From JBPESP01 sp051710585 (GTDB taxonomy: Bacteria > Pseudomonadota > Gammaproteobacteria > Enterobacterales > Enterobacteriaceae), in assembly GCA_051710585.1 (NCBI GenBank), contig JBPESP010000006.1, forward strand, positions 1-44,887: 44,887 nucleotides of DNA, in the 5' to 3' direction. Position numbers and translations under genes: made by a program. How positions within the stretch are numbered: the stretch's first letter is position 1; every line of letters begins with the position of its first letter. This document shows, piece after piece, positions 35,018-43,438 of the stretch. A model generated the notes under the pieces. It was not told the origin of the DNA. It searched no databases and saw nothing but the letters and a program-made list of their open reading frames with translations.

Positions 35018-35477
35018 GTGAAAAAAGGTAAAATTGCTCTTGGACATTGAACAAATATCACTATCTGTGGTAAGTATGTAAAGTAATAGCGATACTGAAA
35101 CCTCATTATCGTTCATAATCAAACAACAGTGACTGTCGGTTACTAGCAGCCAGGCAGGGGGCATAAAAGTAACTCCGCGCTACCAGCATTGCAATAAAGT
35201 GCTCCCACATCAGAGGAGCACATAACATTTTATTTCAGTCCGCTTGTCGACAACGAATAGACTGAGGGGGTGGGGTGCTACCAGAAATGATTTACATTAA
35301 TAAATTTAAAAAACAAAATTTATTGTTGATGATATAATAATAAATTATTATTCATGGCCTGTTACCAGGCCAGTGGACATATCCTCAACACTATAAGGTA
35401 TTTGGTAACACTGCCCACTAAAGCGGGAAAAGCTAGTTTTTTTCTTCAAGTCTTAGCTAATTGAAAGTATTAAACAT
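35018..35477 (+). pseudogene. yceD: yceD pseudogene (DUF177, 23S rRNA accumulation protein)
   Basis: A GTG at 35018 opens VKKGKIALGH (E. coli MQKVKLPLTLD). A later block reads EEHITFYFSPLVDNE (E. coli TTYCFSPVRSDEQ), and the end FFLQVLANLKVL (PFAVLASLKRK) runs up to just before rpmF. Stops and frameshifts between these pieces rule out a product. YceD is usually co-transcribed with rpmF and takes part in 23S rRNA accumulation. The promoter that once served the yceD-rpmF unit may still drive rpmF through this dead gene. Confidence 0.75.
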
Positions 35478-35492
35478 TTAAGGAATAAATCC

Positions 35493-35663
35493 ATGGCCGT
35501 ACAACAAAATAAACCTACCCGCTCCACACGTGGTATGCGTCGCTCTCATGATGCGTTGACTACCTCCAGTATATCAATAGACAAAACTTCCGGTGAAACT
35601 CACCTGCGCCATCATATCACTGCCAACGGTTTTTACCGCTCTCGTAAGGTTATCAGGAAGTGA
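35493..35663 (+). CDS. rpmF: 50S ribosomal protein L32
   Basis: 56 residues (MAVQQNKPTRSTRGMRRSHD start; ends ANGFYRSRKVIRK), one fewer than E. coli L32 because of a single-residue deletion after HDALT. AAGGA lies 8 nt before the ATG. It is a structural protein of the large subunit near the peptidyl-transferase exit side. The basic N-terminal tail and the HLRHHITA-G block are intact. It stands between two pseudogenes, yceD and plsX, in the ancestral position. Confidence 0.97.
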   Translation: MAVQQNKPTRSTRGMRRSHDALTTSSISIDKTSGETHLRHHITANGFYRSRKVIRK

Positions 35664-35689
35664 TTCCTAAAGCGATATATCGATATGAG

Positions 35690-36681
35690 TAGCACTTCTG
35701 TCCCGTCGCGAAGTGCTGCATACAAGATCAGTCTTATTACTCGCAATTTACGCTACTGTTATAGACAATCCCCAACAACACGCTCTTTTCTGATAAAAGA
35801 TTTCTTTCTATTTGAACAAATAACAGTCATTCCCGCTGAATCGATTATTACCGTGACGCTAAACCGCTGCAGGCTATTATAGCAAAATCGCAGAGACCCT
35901 CCATACAACGTTGAGCTGAAGCTCATCAAGAATTGCCCCTGTACAGGGGCTTAAATAAGGCAAAGGTGATACCTCAGCGCGCTGAGGAGGATGTTACTTA
36001 ACTAACTAAATATTATTGAAAACTTAATATGGTAGTAGTGATTTTACCTCATTAAATAGCAGGGTAAAACAGTCGTGCTGTACTTGGACGCTAACCTCAT
36101 ACAATAATAAGGGGAATGCTGATGCAATTTATAGCGATAAGCGCATTATAGTAAAGTATATCGTATAGTTATATAACCAACACTTCGTGTTGTTGAATAT
36201 CGATAAGGAAGAAACAAAGGGCCTTAATCCAATTTAGCACATAGCGGTACTATATACGGGATCTTCCGTCAATCAATTATATCAGCTATCTTGAAGTAAA
36301 TAACTTATTGATGGGAAAAACAAATGTCCTGGTCTGCAACAGTTTTTTAGTAACGTCATATTAAAAAAATTATGGAAGGGCGATTAAGAGTTTTTTGTCA
36401 TTGCTGAAATCCGCTGGGAAAAGCGGCAACCAGGGTTGGCTGATATAATGAATCAAACGATGGAGAAATGTTCTTTGATGCGTCAATTCAGTTAGCTGAA
36501 TCCCGAAGAATACGATGGCGCTTGCCTGATAGGTTTGCGCAGTATCGCTATAAAAAGTCAGGGTGCGGCTAACCAGCGCGCGGTTACCGCCGCTATTGAA
36601 CAGGCAATGCAAGCGGTGGAGCGGCAGATCCTGGAACGGATAGTCGCACGCCTGGATGCGGTACTATCCAAGAGTGATTAA
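35690..36681 (+). pseudogene. plsX: plsX pseudogene (phosphate acyltransferase)
   Basis: Full-length but shattered copy of PlsX, which makes acyl-phosphate from acyl-ACP for glycerolipid synthesis. Blocks in order: QFTLLL near 35745; FEQ and ITVIPAESIIT near 35810-35850, then DAKPLQAIIAKS; LEVNNLLMGKTNVLVCNSF near 36293-36350 (E. coli LEANELLTGKTDVLVCDGF); SLLKSAGKSGNQGWLI; and a well-preserved C-terminus from 36496 (LNPEEYDGACLIGLRS, then QGAANQRAVTAAIEQAMQAV), ending in TAA at 36679-36681. There are multiple frameshifts and stops throughout. Its end abuts fabH, as in the ancestral operon. Glycerol-3-phosphate acylation presumably relies on PlsB, outside this window. Confidence 0.92.
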
Positions 36682-36687
36682 GCGTAC

Positions 36688-37641
36688 ATGTTTACAAAGA
36701 TTCTCGGCACCGGGAGCTATCTTCCGGCGCATATTCGGTCCAGCGCTGACCTGGAAAAAATGGTGGATACGTCTGATGAGTGGATCATCACTCGTACTGG
36801 TATTCGCGAACGTCGTATTGCTAGAGCCGATGAAACCGTCTCTAGCATGGGACGTAATGCCGCTAAACAAGCACTGACTATGGCTGAAATTGCGACGGAA
36901 AAAATTACCATGATTATCGTCGCCACCACATCATCTAGCCATGCTTTTCCGAGTTCAGCTTGCCAGATTCAGCGTGAGCTGCACATTAATGACTGCATTG
37001 CTTTCGATTTAGCAGCAGCCTGCGCCGGTTTTGCCTATGCCTTAAGCGTGGCAGACAACTATATTAAGAACGGCGCGGTCGAATACGCGCTGGTGGTCGG
37101 TTCTGATGCATTAAGCCATACCCTAGATCCTAAGGATCGTGGAACGTTAATTCTGTTTGGTGATGGCGCAGGCGCGGTGGTGCTTGGACGTTCCGCCGAG
37201 CCGGGCATCATCTCCACGCACCTGCATGCCGATGGCCGCTATGGTGATTTGCTAACGCTTCCATATCATAATCGTCTCGATCCAGCCGCTTCTACCTACC
37301 TCAGGATGTCTGGCAATGAAGTATTCAAAGTAGCTGTGACCGAACTGGCGCATATTGTTGACGAAACACTCAGCGCAAACGGGCTGGACCACAGTGAACT
37401 AGACTGGCTAGTACCCCATCAAGCTAACTTGCGTATTATAACTGCTGCCGCTAAACGTCTGAGAATGGGCATGGAAAAAGTGGTTATCACTCTTGACAGG
37501 CACGGTAATACCTCTGCGGCTTCCGTGCCGCTAGCACTGGACGAAGCAGTTCGCGATCATCGTATTCAACCAGGGCATTTAGTTATGCTCGAGGCATTTG
37601 GTGGCGGTTTTACCTGGGGTTCAGCGCTGCTACGGTTTTAA
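36688..37641 (+). CDS. fabH: Beta-ketoacyl-ACP synthase III
   Basis: 317 residues, the same as E. coli FabH. It condenses acetyl-CoA with malonyl-ACP to start each fatty acid. The catalytic triad falls at the E. coli positions: Cys112 (AAACAGF), His244 (VPHQAN) and Asn274 (HGNTSAAS). The dimer and CoA-site blocks DTSDEWIITRTGIRERR and GDGAGAVVLG are kept, and the C-terminus EAFGGGFTWGSALLRF is intact. The ATG lies 6 nt past the plsX pseudogene stop, with only a weak AGAG-type ribosome site. It is followed 18 nt later by fabD; fabH-fabD-fabG are clearly one transcription unit. Confidence 0.98.
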   Translation: MFTKILGTGSYLPAHIRSSADLEKMVDTSDEWIITRTGIRERRIARADETVSSMGRNAAKQALTMAEIATEKITMIIVATTSSSHAFPSSACQIQRELHINDCIAFDLAAACAGFAYALSVADNYIKNGAVEYALVVGSDALSHTLDPKDRGTLILFGDGAGAVVLGRSAEPGIISTHLHADGRYGDLLTLPYHNRLDPAASTYLRMSGNEVFKVAVTELAHIVDETLSANGLDHSELDWLVPHQANLRIITAAAKRLRMGMEKVVITLDRHGNTSAASVPLALDEAVRDHRIQPGHLVMLEAFGGGFTWGSALLRF

Positions 37642-37659
37642 TCAATAGGAAGAATAAAA

Positions 37660-38589
37660 ATGACTGTTTTCGCCATGGTATTTCCAGGACAGGGTTCCCA
37701 GACGGTAGGTATGTTGAGGGAGCTGGCGGCAAATTACACAGTAGTCGAGGCAACATTTGCCGAAGCTTCCGCTGTCCTAGGTTATAATTTATGGAAACGG
37801 GTACAGAAAGGCCCCGCTGAAGAGCTGAACAAAACTTTGGTGACTCAACCAGCATTATTGGGATCATCAGTCGCTATCTGGCGTATTTGGCAGCAGCAGG
37901 GTGGGCAAGCGCCAGCACTTAAAGCTGGCCACAGCCTGGGTGAGTATTCCGCGTTGGTATGCGCAGGCAGTCTAGATTTTGCCACAGCAATCACACTGGT
38001 AGCGTTGCGCGGAAAACTAATGCAGGATGCGGTTCCAGCCGGTACTGGTGCGATGTCCGCTATTATTGGTTTAGATAATGATGCTATCGCTACCGTCTGT
38101 GAAGAGGCGGCCAAGGGGCAGGTGGTATCGCCAGTTAACTTCAATTCACCGGGCCAGGTGGTTATAGCCGGGCATAAAGACGCGGTAGAGCGTGCCAGTC
38201 TTGCTTGTAGGAAAGCCGGGGCAAAGCTCATATTGCCGCTACCGATCAGCGTGCCATCCCATTGTGCTTTGATGAAGCCCGCTTCGGAAAAATTGGCGCA
38301 AGCATTGGAGGCAGTAACATTTACCACGCCGCAGATCCCAGTGATTAATAACGTGGATGTACGCGCAGAACAACATCCGGCGGCTATCCGCCAGGCGCTA
38401 GTGCGTCAGCTATACAGCCCGGTGCGCTGGAGCGAAAGCGTGGAGTACCTTGCATCTCAGGGCGCAGAGGTGTTACTGGAAATTGGTCCAGGTAAAGTAC
38501 TAACCGGCCTGACAAAACGAATTAACAGTAACTTGTCTGGCGCGGCTGTGAATGATCCCGACTCGCTAGCCGCAGCTATAGAATACTGA
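37660..38589 (+). CDS. fabD: Malonyl-CoA:ACP transacylase
   Basis: 309 residues, as in E. coli. It transfers malonyl from CoA to ACP, supplying the extender for FabH and the elongating synthase. The nucleophile elbow GHSLGEYSALV (His91, Ser92), Arg117 in ALRGKLMQ and His201 in SVPSHCALM are all in the E. coli positions. The N-terminus VFPGQGSQTVGM and the C-terminal GPGKVLTGLTKRI are intact. A good AGGAAG site precedes the ATG. It is followed 14 nt later by fabG. Confidence 0.98.
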   Translation: MTVFAMVFPGQGSQTVGMLRELAANYTVVEATFAEASAVLGYNLWKRVQKGPAEELNKTLVTQPALLGSSVAIWRIWQQQGGQAPALKAGHSLGEYSALVCAGSLDFATAITLVALRGKLMQDAVPAGTGAMSAIIGLDNDAIATVCEEAAKGQVVSPVNFNSPGQVVIAGHKDAVERASLACRKAGAKLILPLPISVPSHCALMKPASEKLAQALEAVTFTTPQIPVINNVDVRAEQHPAAIRQALVRQLYSPVRWSESVEYLASQGAEVLLEIGPGKVLTGLTKRINSNLSGAAVNDPDSLAAAIEY

Positions 38590-38603
38590 AATTGGGGTTA
38601 GAG

Positions 38604-39338
38604 ATGAATTTAAAAGGTAAAATAGCACTGGTGACTGGCGCCAGTCGTGGCATCGGCCGAGCAATTGCAGAAATGCTCGCAACGCGAAGCGCGACAGTGA
38701 TTGGTACCGCCACCAGTGAATCAGGTGCCGCTGCCATCAGCACCTATCTTGGCAATAGTGGCAAAGGAATGAAATTAGATGTTTCCAACAACGCTTCAAT
38801 CAATATTTTTTTAGAAAAAATACGGGCGAAATTTGGTGATGCGGATATTTTAGTGAACAACGCAGGTATTACACGTGATAATCTACTGATGTATATGAAA
38901 GAAGATGAATGGCAGTCTATTCTTGATACTAATCTGACGTCCGTATTCCGGATGTCAAAAGCGGTGATGCGAGCCATGATAAAAAAGCGCTACGGCAGAA
39001 TTATTACTATTGGTTCCGTTGTAGGCGCGATGGGTAATGCCGGGCAAGCAAATTATGCTGCCGCCAAGGCGGGTCTGGTTGGGTTTAGTAAATCGCTGTC
39101 CCGTGAAGTCGCCTCACGTGGCATTACAGTCAATGTGGTAGCACCGGGATTTATCGCGACCGATATGACCGAAACATTAACAGATGAGTACCGTGAAAGC
39201 ATTTTGTCTAAGATTCCAGCAAACCGTCTTGGCTATCCAAAAGAAATTGCTAGTGCTGTCCTTTTTTTCGCCTCCGAGGAGGCGGCATACATTACCGGCG
39301 AAACGATACATGTCAATGGTGGCATGTATATGCTGTGA
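38604..39338 (+). CDS. fabG: 3-oxoacyl-ACP reductase (NADPH)
   Basis: 244 residues from the ATG at 38604, as in E. coli (MNLKGKIALVTGASRG). An upstream in-frame TTG at 38592 would add four residues but fits the family less well; GGGG lies just before the chosen start. FabG is a short-chain dehydrogenase that carries out the first reduction of each elongation cycle. It has the TGASRGIG dinucleotide loop, the NNAG block, Ser138 (TIGSVVG) and the YAAAK pair Tyr151/Lys155. The C-terminus HVNGGMYML is normal. Last gene before the acpP leader. Confidence 0.98.
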   Translation: MNLKGKIALVTGASRGIGRAIAEMLATRSATVIGTATSESGAAAISTYLGNSGKGMKLDVSNNASINIFLEKIRAKFGDADILVNNAGITRDNLLMYMKEDEWQSILDTNLTSVFRMSKAVMRAMIKKRYGRIITIGSVVGAMGNAGQANYAAAKAGLVGFSKSLSREVASRGITVNVVAPGFIATDMTETLTDEYRESILSKIPANRLGYPKEIASAVLFFASEEAAYITGETIHVNGGMYML

Positions 39339-39353
39339 AAAAAACAAAAAACA

Positions 39354-39382
39354 TTTGCGTTATTTGTGGTAAAAAACGCAAA
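39354..39382 (+). promoter_or_regulatory. Stem-loop between fabG and acpP
   Basis: TTTGCGTT (39354-39361) and AACGCAAA (39375-39382) pair perfectly over a 13-nt loop, 15 bases after the fabG stop. No strong T run follows. It may attenuate read-through or protect the fabG 3' end. Confidence 0.45.
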
Positions 39383-39414
39383 ATAGCATAAAATTGTGGT
39401 TTTAGCAGCCGGGA

Positions 39415-39491
39415 TTGAGTTGTATCTTTCTCAACATTTATACACTACGAAAACCATCGCGTAAGCGAGTTTTGATAGGAAATTTAAGAGT
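39415..39491 (+). promoter_or_regulatory. acpP promoter candidate and conserved leader
   Basis: TTGAGT (39415-39420) and TATACA (39439-39444) with 18-nt spacing form a plausible sigma-70 promoter. The following bases up to the ATG (ACTACGAAAACCATCGCG, then AAGCGAGTTTTGATAGG and AAATTTAAGAGT) look almost identical to the E. coli acpP leader as I remember it. That is remarkable conservation for non-coding DNA in this genome and fits the very high expression of ACP. Confidence 0.6.
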
Positions 39492-39728
39492 ATGAACACT
39501 ATCGAAGAAAGCGTTAAGGCAATCATCGCTGAGCAACTGGGGGTTAAGAAGGAAGAAGTTATTAACAATGCTTCTTTCGTTGATGATCTCGGCGCTGACT
39601 CTCTTGACACCGTTGAGCTAGTTATGGCGCTGGAAGAAGAGTTCAATACCGAAATTCCGGACGAGGAGGCCGAAAAAATCACTACTGTTCAGGCAGCAAT
39701 TGATTTTATTCAGGCAAGCCAGAAGTAA
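39492..39728 (+). CDS. acpP: Acyl carrier protein
   Basis: 78 residues, as in E. coli. It carries growing acyl chains and the hydroxymyristoyl and lauroyl donors for lipid A (LpxL) on a phosphopantetheine attached at Ser37 (Ser36 without Met) in GADSLDTVELVMALEEEF. It is strongly acidic and fully conserved through helices II and III (TEIPDEEAEKITTVQAAIDFI). It has its own promoter candidate and is followed by a hairpin terminator, so it is probably transcribed largely alone. Confidence 0.99.
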   Translation: MNTIEESVKAIIAEQLGVKKEEVINNASFVDDLGADSLDTVELVMALEEEFNTEIPDEEAEKITTVQAAIDFIQASQK

Positions 39729-39741
39729 GCGAACATCTCTA

Positions 39742-39770
39742 AGGCGGTCTACCACTCGACCGCCTATTTT
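39742..39770 (+). terminator. Rho-independent-type terminator after acpP
   Basis: AGGCGGTC (39742-39749) and GACCGCCT (39758-39765) form a perfect 8-bp GC-rich stem with an 8-nt loop, followed by ATTTT. It lies 14 nt after the acpP stop and separates the abundant acpP message from the dead fabF downstream. Confidence 0.8.
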
Positions 39771-39799
39771 AAGTCAAGATAAATTATTTTCTTTCTATA

Positions 39800-40965
39800 G
39801 CAAAAAGGTATCTACACGTCGAATATTTATGGGTAGACTTGGCATGTCATATTCTTAATCGGCAATACTGTAGAATCTACGTATAAAGCGGCGCTTTGGG
39901 GGATGGAATGTAGTGATATTAGCTTTATCAATAATTTTAATACTACTACCTATATAATATAATACATTTCACAGAATTAGTTAAATTTTTTTCTGAAGAT
40001 TATCTGTCATGCGAAAAGCTCGCAAGATAGATGCCATGTTTCAACATGGCGTTGTTGCAGTGCAACGCCTCTAGGCAATGCAGGACTTCAGCCTGGTCCT
40101 GACCAAAGATAATACCGATCTTATCGGTGCGGGCATTTATTTCAGTATTGGCGCCTTCAGCTTCAGGTTGATTGAAAAAATATACCGTTCTAGTAAAAGT
40201 CAAACTACGCAAAATCAATCCGTTTTTTCATATATGTAAATTGCACGGAACCCCTCCGGATTTCTATCCCCTCACCTCTCTACTACCGGGGTAGTAACAT
40301 TTAGCCATTTAAGATAAACATTATTACGTGTGAAATAGACACAGAAACGTCATGCCATGGCAATGAGGGAAGTGGTGCCATATCATATAGACTCACAATG
40401 AAAGTCCTCGAACCGCAATCTAACTTCAGAATCGTGACGATTTCACGCCGGGCAATGTCAGGGTGTCTCATGTGTTGGAAGAATACCACCAGCACACCAA
40501 AAGGAAAAGTGGAGGATTTATGCCGAACTGGTCGGGTTCTGTATGATTAACGATGCTTAGCATATGAGATTACTGACAGCCCAAGTGACGATGAATCGGA
40601 AAACACAGGCATTGAATGTGGTCTTCATCGTACATGCGGGTAAAGTAATAGTTAGCTTAATGAAATCAATAACGGATCATCTGTATATGAGTAGACAACG
40701 GTATTAAGGGAATCTTTAGCGTGTATTAACACGTTGTATGATTAGGTGATTTTACCGACAATTAACTTAGATAGCCCTCGATAAGGGATGTAATTTTACT
40801 ATGTGCCAAAAGAGGCTTGTCAGGTAAAAGAATAGATTATCCTTTATGTAACTTGTTCAATTTTGGTGGAATTAAAAGATCACTACTATATCGCGCAATA
40901 TAATTGTAATATTTTTTTATAGTAGCTCTTTAACAGGCTATTCTACTATCCTAGAACCGTTTCTA
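39800..40965 (+). pseudogene. fabF: fabF pseudogene (beta-ketoacyl-ACP synthase II)
   Basis: Remains of FabF in the ancestral place between acpP and pabC. RLGMSYS and STYKAALW lie near 39830-39900 (E. coli GLGMLSPVG, STWKALLAG). A well-kept block starts at 40009 (MRKARKIDAMFQHGVVAVQ, AMQDFSLVLTKDNTDLIGA), matching SRKEQRKMDAFIQYGIVAG onwards. VLEEYHQHTKRK lies near 40472 and IYAELVGFCMINDA at 40516 (E. coli IYAELVGFGMSSDA). There are stops and frameshifts, and the region holding the catalytic Cys is unreadable, so no enzyme can be made. Elongation and temperature control of unsaturation must rest on FabB, expected elsewhere. Confidence 0.92.
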
Positions 40966-40981
40966 CAGTACAGGAGGCGAA

Positions 40982-41779
40982 ATGTATTGGATCAACGGAA
41001 TTCCGCAGGCACAATTGCTGCCCACCGATCGTACGATACATTTTGGCGACGGTTTCTTCACTACCACCCGGGTGGTGAATGGTGATATCCCCTTGTTAGC
41101 CTGGCATCTCGAACGACTAAAACTAGCAGCACAGCGATTACTGTTTTCATCGTTCGATACTGATGCCCTACGCCTGGAAATGCTGACGGTAGCAGAGAAG
41201 GGTGGCGATGGTGTCCTCAAAGCCTTAATAAGCCGCGGCAGCAGCGACAGAGGCTATAGCTTTAAGGGCTGTGGCGCGCCGGTGCGTATCGTGTTTTTCT
41301 CACCTACACCGGCGCGTTATTCTCACTGGCGCCAATATGGGATACAGTTACGTCAAAGTCCAGTGCGGCTAGCAAGAAATCCGCTGCTGGCCGGTATCAA
41401 ACATAATAATCGACTTGAGCAAGTACTTATACACGCTTATCTAGAGCGCGACGACGCAGATGAGGCACTGGTTCTAGATAGTGAAGGAGTGGTGGTAGAG
41501 TGTGCTAGCGCCAATCTCTTTTGGCGCCGGGGGCAGGAGGTGTTTACGCCCGCCTTGCACTACGCAGGCGTTGCGGGTGTAATGCGTCGTCACGTTATTT
41601 CATTGCTGCCAGCGTTAGGCTATGTGCTTACACAGGTTGCCGTTGGCCCTGAGGCACTAGCGACTGCGGATGAGGTATTCATCACCAACTCTCTGCTACC
41701 TATAGTGCCAGTCAAAGCGATAGACGAACGGCACTATAACAATAGAACACTATACTTGCAGCTTTACCCACTGTGTTGA
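40982..41779 (+). CDS. pabC: Aminodeoxychorismate lyase
   Basis: 265 residues against 269 in E. coli. This PLP fold-type IV enzyme splits 4-amino-4-deoxychorismate into p-aminobenzoate and pyruvate for folate. The PLP lysine is Lys140 in LLAGIKHNNRLEQV. FGDGFFTTTRV near the N-terminus and DEALVLDSEG, ANLFWR and AGVAGVMRR later are family blocks. A strong AGGAGG lies 5 nt before the ATG. The last four residues of the E. coli protein are missing, with no likely effect. It lies between the fabF and mltG pseudogenes. Its retention implies that folate is made for bacterium or host. Confidence 0.96.
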   Translation: MYWINGIPQAQLLPTDRTIHFGDGFFTTTRVVNGDIPLLAWHLERLKLAAQRLLFSSFDTDALRLEMLTVAEKGGDGVLKALISRGSSDRGYSFKGCGAPVRIVFFSPTPARYSHWRQYGIQLRQSPVRLARNPLLAGIKHNNRLEQVLIHAYLERDDADEALVLDSEGVVVECASANLFWRRGQEVFTPALHYAGVAGVMRRHVISLLPALGYVLTQVAVGPEALATADEVFITNSLLPIVPVKAIDERHYNNRTLYLQLYPLC

Positions 41780-41849
41780 GGGGTTATTGGCAAAAGACTT
41801 TATTATGCTTGCCCTTTACCAGGTCAGCGAGATTAGAAAAGAAAGAAAG

Positions 41850-42776
41850 TAAACGATAAAAGAAAGGTCTCTTATCATGGTGGCGCTGGTAGTTCTTGCC
41901 TTAGCTGTTATTTATCTGCTGCGGTTGGAATGCTTTGCCGTTGAAGCTATTCTCCTCACATAAGAAATGATTTTACCTCCCACTATACAGAATCGGTCGC
42001 ATTAACCTAAAAACTATAGCAGCAACATTTATTGCAGCATGCAGGCTGACTGTCCTGCTTAATGGAGTTTAGTAGAGATGACACTCGCATCAACAAAAGC
42101 TAGTGTAGCTACCAGATGAAGCTAGAAATGAGGTGTGTGATCTGGCTACTGACCTTCTGGTCAGCGGCAAAGAAGCACAGTTTTCTATCCGCTTTATTGA
42201 ATATTCTACATTTCAATAGTAGCTATCTGCTAGATAGCATAGGTTCTCTATCTGAAGCACGACCTACAAAACGTAGGCTGCAAATGTTTAGCTACAAAAA
42301 AAATGGGGAACCATCGGATAAGATGCTGGAGGAGCATTATGCAATTTTCTTAATCGTACCCACTAGCGCATGAAGACCACATTAACTAAAATTTGAGAGG
42401 GCAAACCAAAGGATTCCCGCGCACTTCCTAATAAGCGCTATTAACCATGATCTCTATCATTAAAAGAAACCGTGGTGAACAGAAAAAAGGGGGGCGAGTG
42501 GTGTTAGTGTTTATTAACCAGCTACGTATCGGGATAAAATTACAGACCAATTCGACGGTAATATTACTGTATGAGCGAAAATTATCATTTTAATATTATG
42601 TAGTTAAGATTTAATAATACTAACGCTGATTATAATGCCCGACTTAGGCTTTCCTCGAAACCATCACTCTTCCAAAGAAGAGTTGCTATCTCTATAATTC
42701 ATTATTAATAGACACAATAAGCATATTTTCCACCAATCTAGAAAGTCATAACTAGGCAGTTCAGCAATATTGGTAA
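41850..42776 (+). pseudogene. mltG: mltG pseudogene (endolytic murein transglycosylase, YceG)
   Basis: Pieces of MltG in order. A hydrophobic signal-anchor-like start lies near 41878 (MVALVVLALAVIYLL). SGKEAQFSIRFIE lies near 42163 (E. coli SGKEAQFPLRLVE). LLTMISIIKRN and ETVV lie near 42440-42475 (LVTMASIIEKETAV, the catalytic-Glu region), VFINQLRIGIKLQTNSTVI near 42507 (VFINRLRIGMRLQTDPTVI), and the end FSTNLESHN-AVQQYW at 42727-42773 (FNTNLASHNKSVQDYL). The blocks are in different frames with several stops. The gene normally ends nascent glycan strands. Its loss fits simplified peptidoglycan growth, though the gene is not essential in E. coli. Confidence 0.88.
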
Positions 42777-42783
42777 CGGCAAA

Positions 42784-43425
42784 ATGCAAAGAAAGACTAT
42801 AAATAGTAAATTCATCGTGATTGAAGGCCTAGAAGGCGCCGGCAAAACAAGCGCCATTGCGCAAGTGGTTGATGTCCTATGGGAACAGGGCATTCGTGAT
42901 GTTATTTTTACCCGTGAGCCTGGTGGCACGCCTTTAGCGGAAGCGCTTCGTACACTTATCAAAGATGGGGTAGGCAAAGAGCCTGTAACCGACCTTGCAG
43001 AATTGCTTATGCTCTATGCTGCGCGGGTACAACTAGTGGAAAGCGTTATAAAACCGGCTCTGGCTCGAGGTGCCTGGGTAGTAGGTGACCGTCACGATCT
43101 TTCCTCTCAGGCTTATCAGGGTGGGGGGCGCGGTATAGATGTACACCTATTACAAACCCTACGCAATGCGGTATTAGGAAAATTTCGTCCAGATTTGACG
43201 TTGTATCTAGATATCCCACCGGCACTCAGTTTAGCTCGTGCCCGCGCCCGTGGCAAGCTAGATCGCATCGAGATGGAATCACTAACATTCTTAGAGCGCA
43301 CACGCAAGCGTTATCAGGTGCTTACAGCGACGGACGATCGCATCATCAGCCTTGATGCTAGCCAGCCGCTAGCCGTGGTAAGCGCTGCGCTTCGTCATCA
43401 ACTAACGCAATGGTTGCGGGCCTAG
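42784..43425 (+). CDS. tmk: Thymidylate kinase
   Basis: 213 residues, the same length as E. coli Tmk, with about six extra residues before the P-loop compensated elsewhere. It phosphorylates dTMP to dTDP for DNA synthesis. The P-loop GLEGAGKT is at residues 15-22, followed by the DR(H/Y) motif FTREPGGTPLAE, then GDRHDLSSQAYQGGGRG, and the LID region with ARARGKLDRIE. The ATG lies 7 nt after the mltG pseudogene with only a weak ribosome site. It ends with TAG, at the normal family length, showing that TAG is read as stop. holB follows after 13 nt, as in E. coli. Confidence 0.97.
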   Translation: MQRKTINSKFIVIEGLEGAGKTSAIAQVVDVLWEQGIRDVIFTREPGGTPLAEALRTLIKDGVGKEPVTDLAELLMLYAARVQLVESVIKPALARGAWVVGDRHDLSSQAYQGGGRGIDVHLLQTLRNAVLGKFRPDLTLYLDIPPALSLARARARGKLDRIEMESLTFLERTRKRYQVLTATDDRIISLDASQPLAVVSAALRHQLTQWLRA

Positions 43426-43438
43426 AGGTACCATCACC

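Noticed and set aside
37845..38327. 160-codon minus-strand frame over fabD
   Set aside because: Antisense shadow of fabD; rich in Ala/Pro/Ser as expected from reversed codons.
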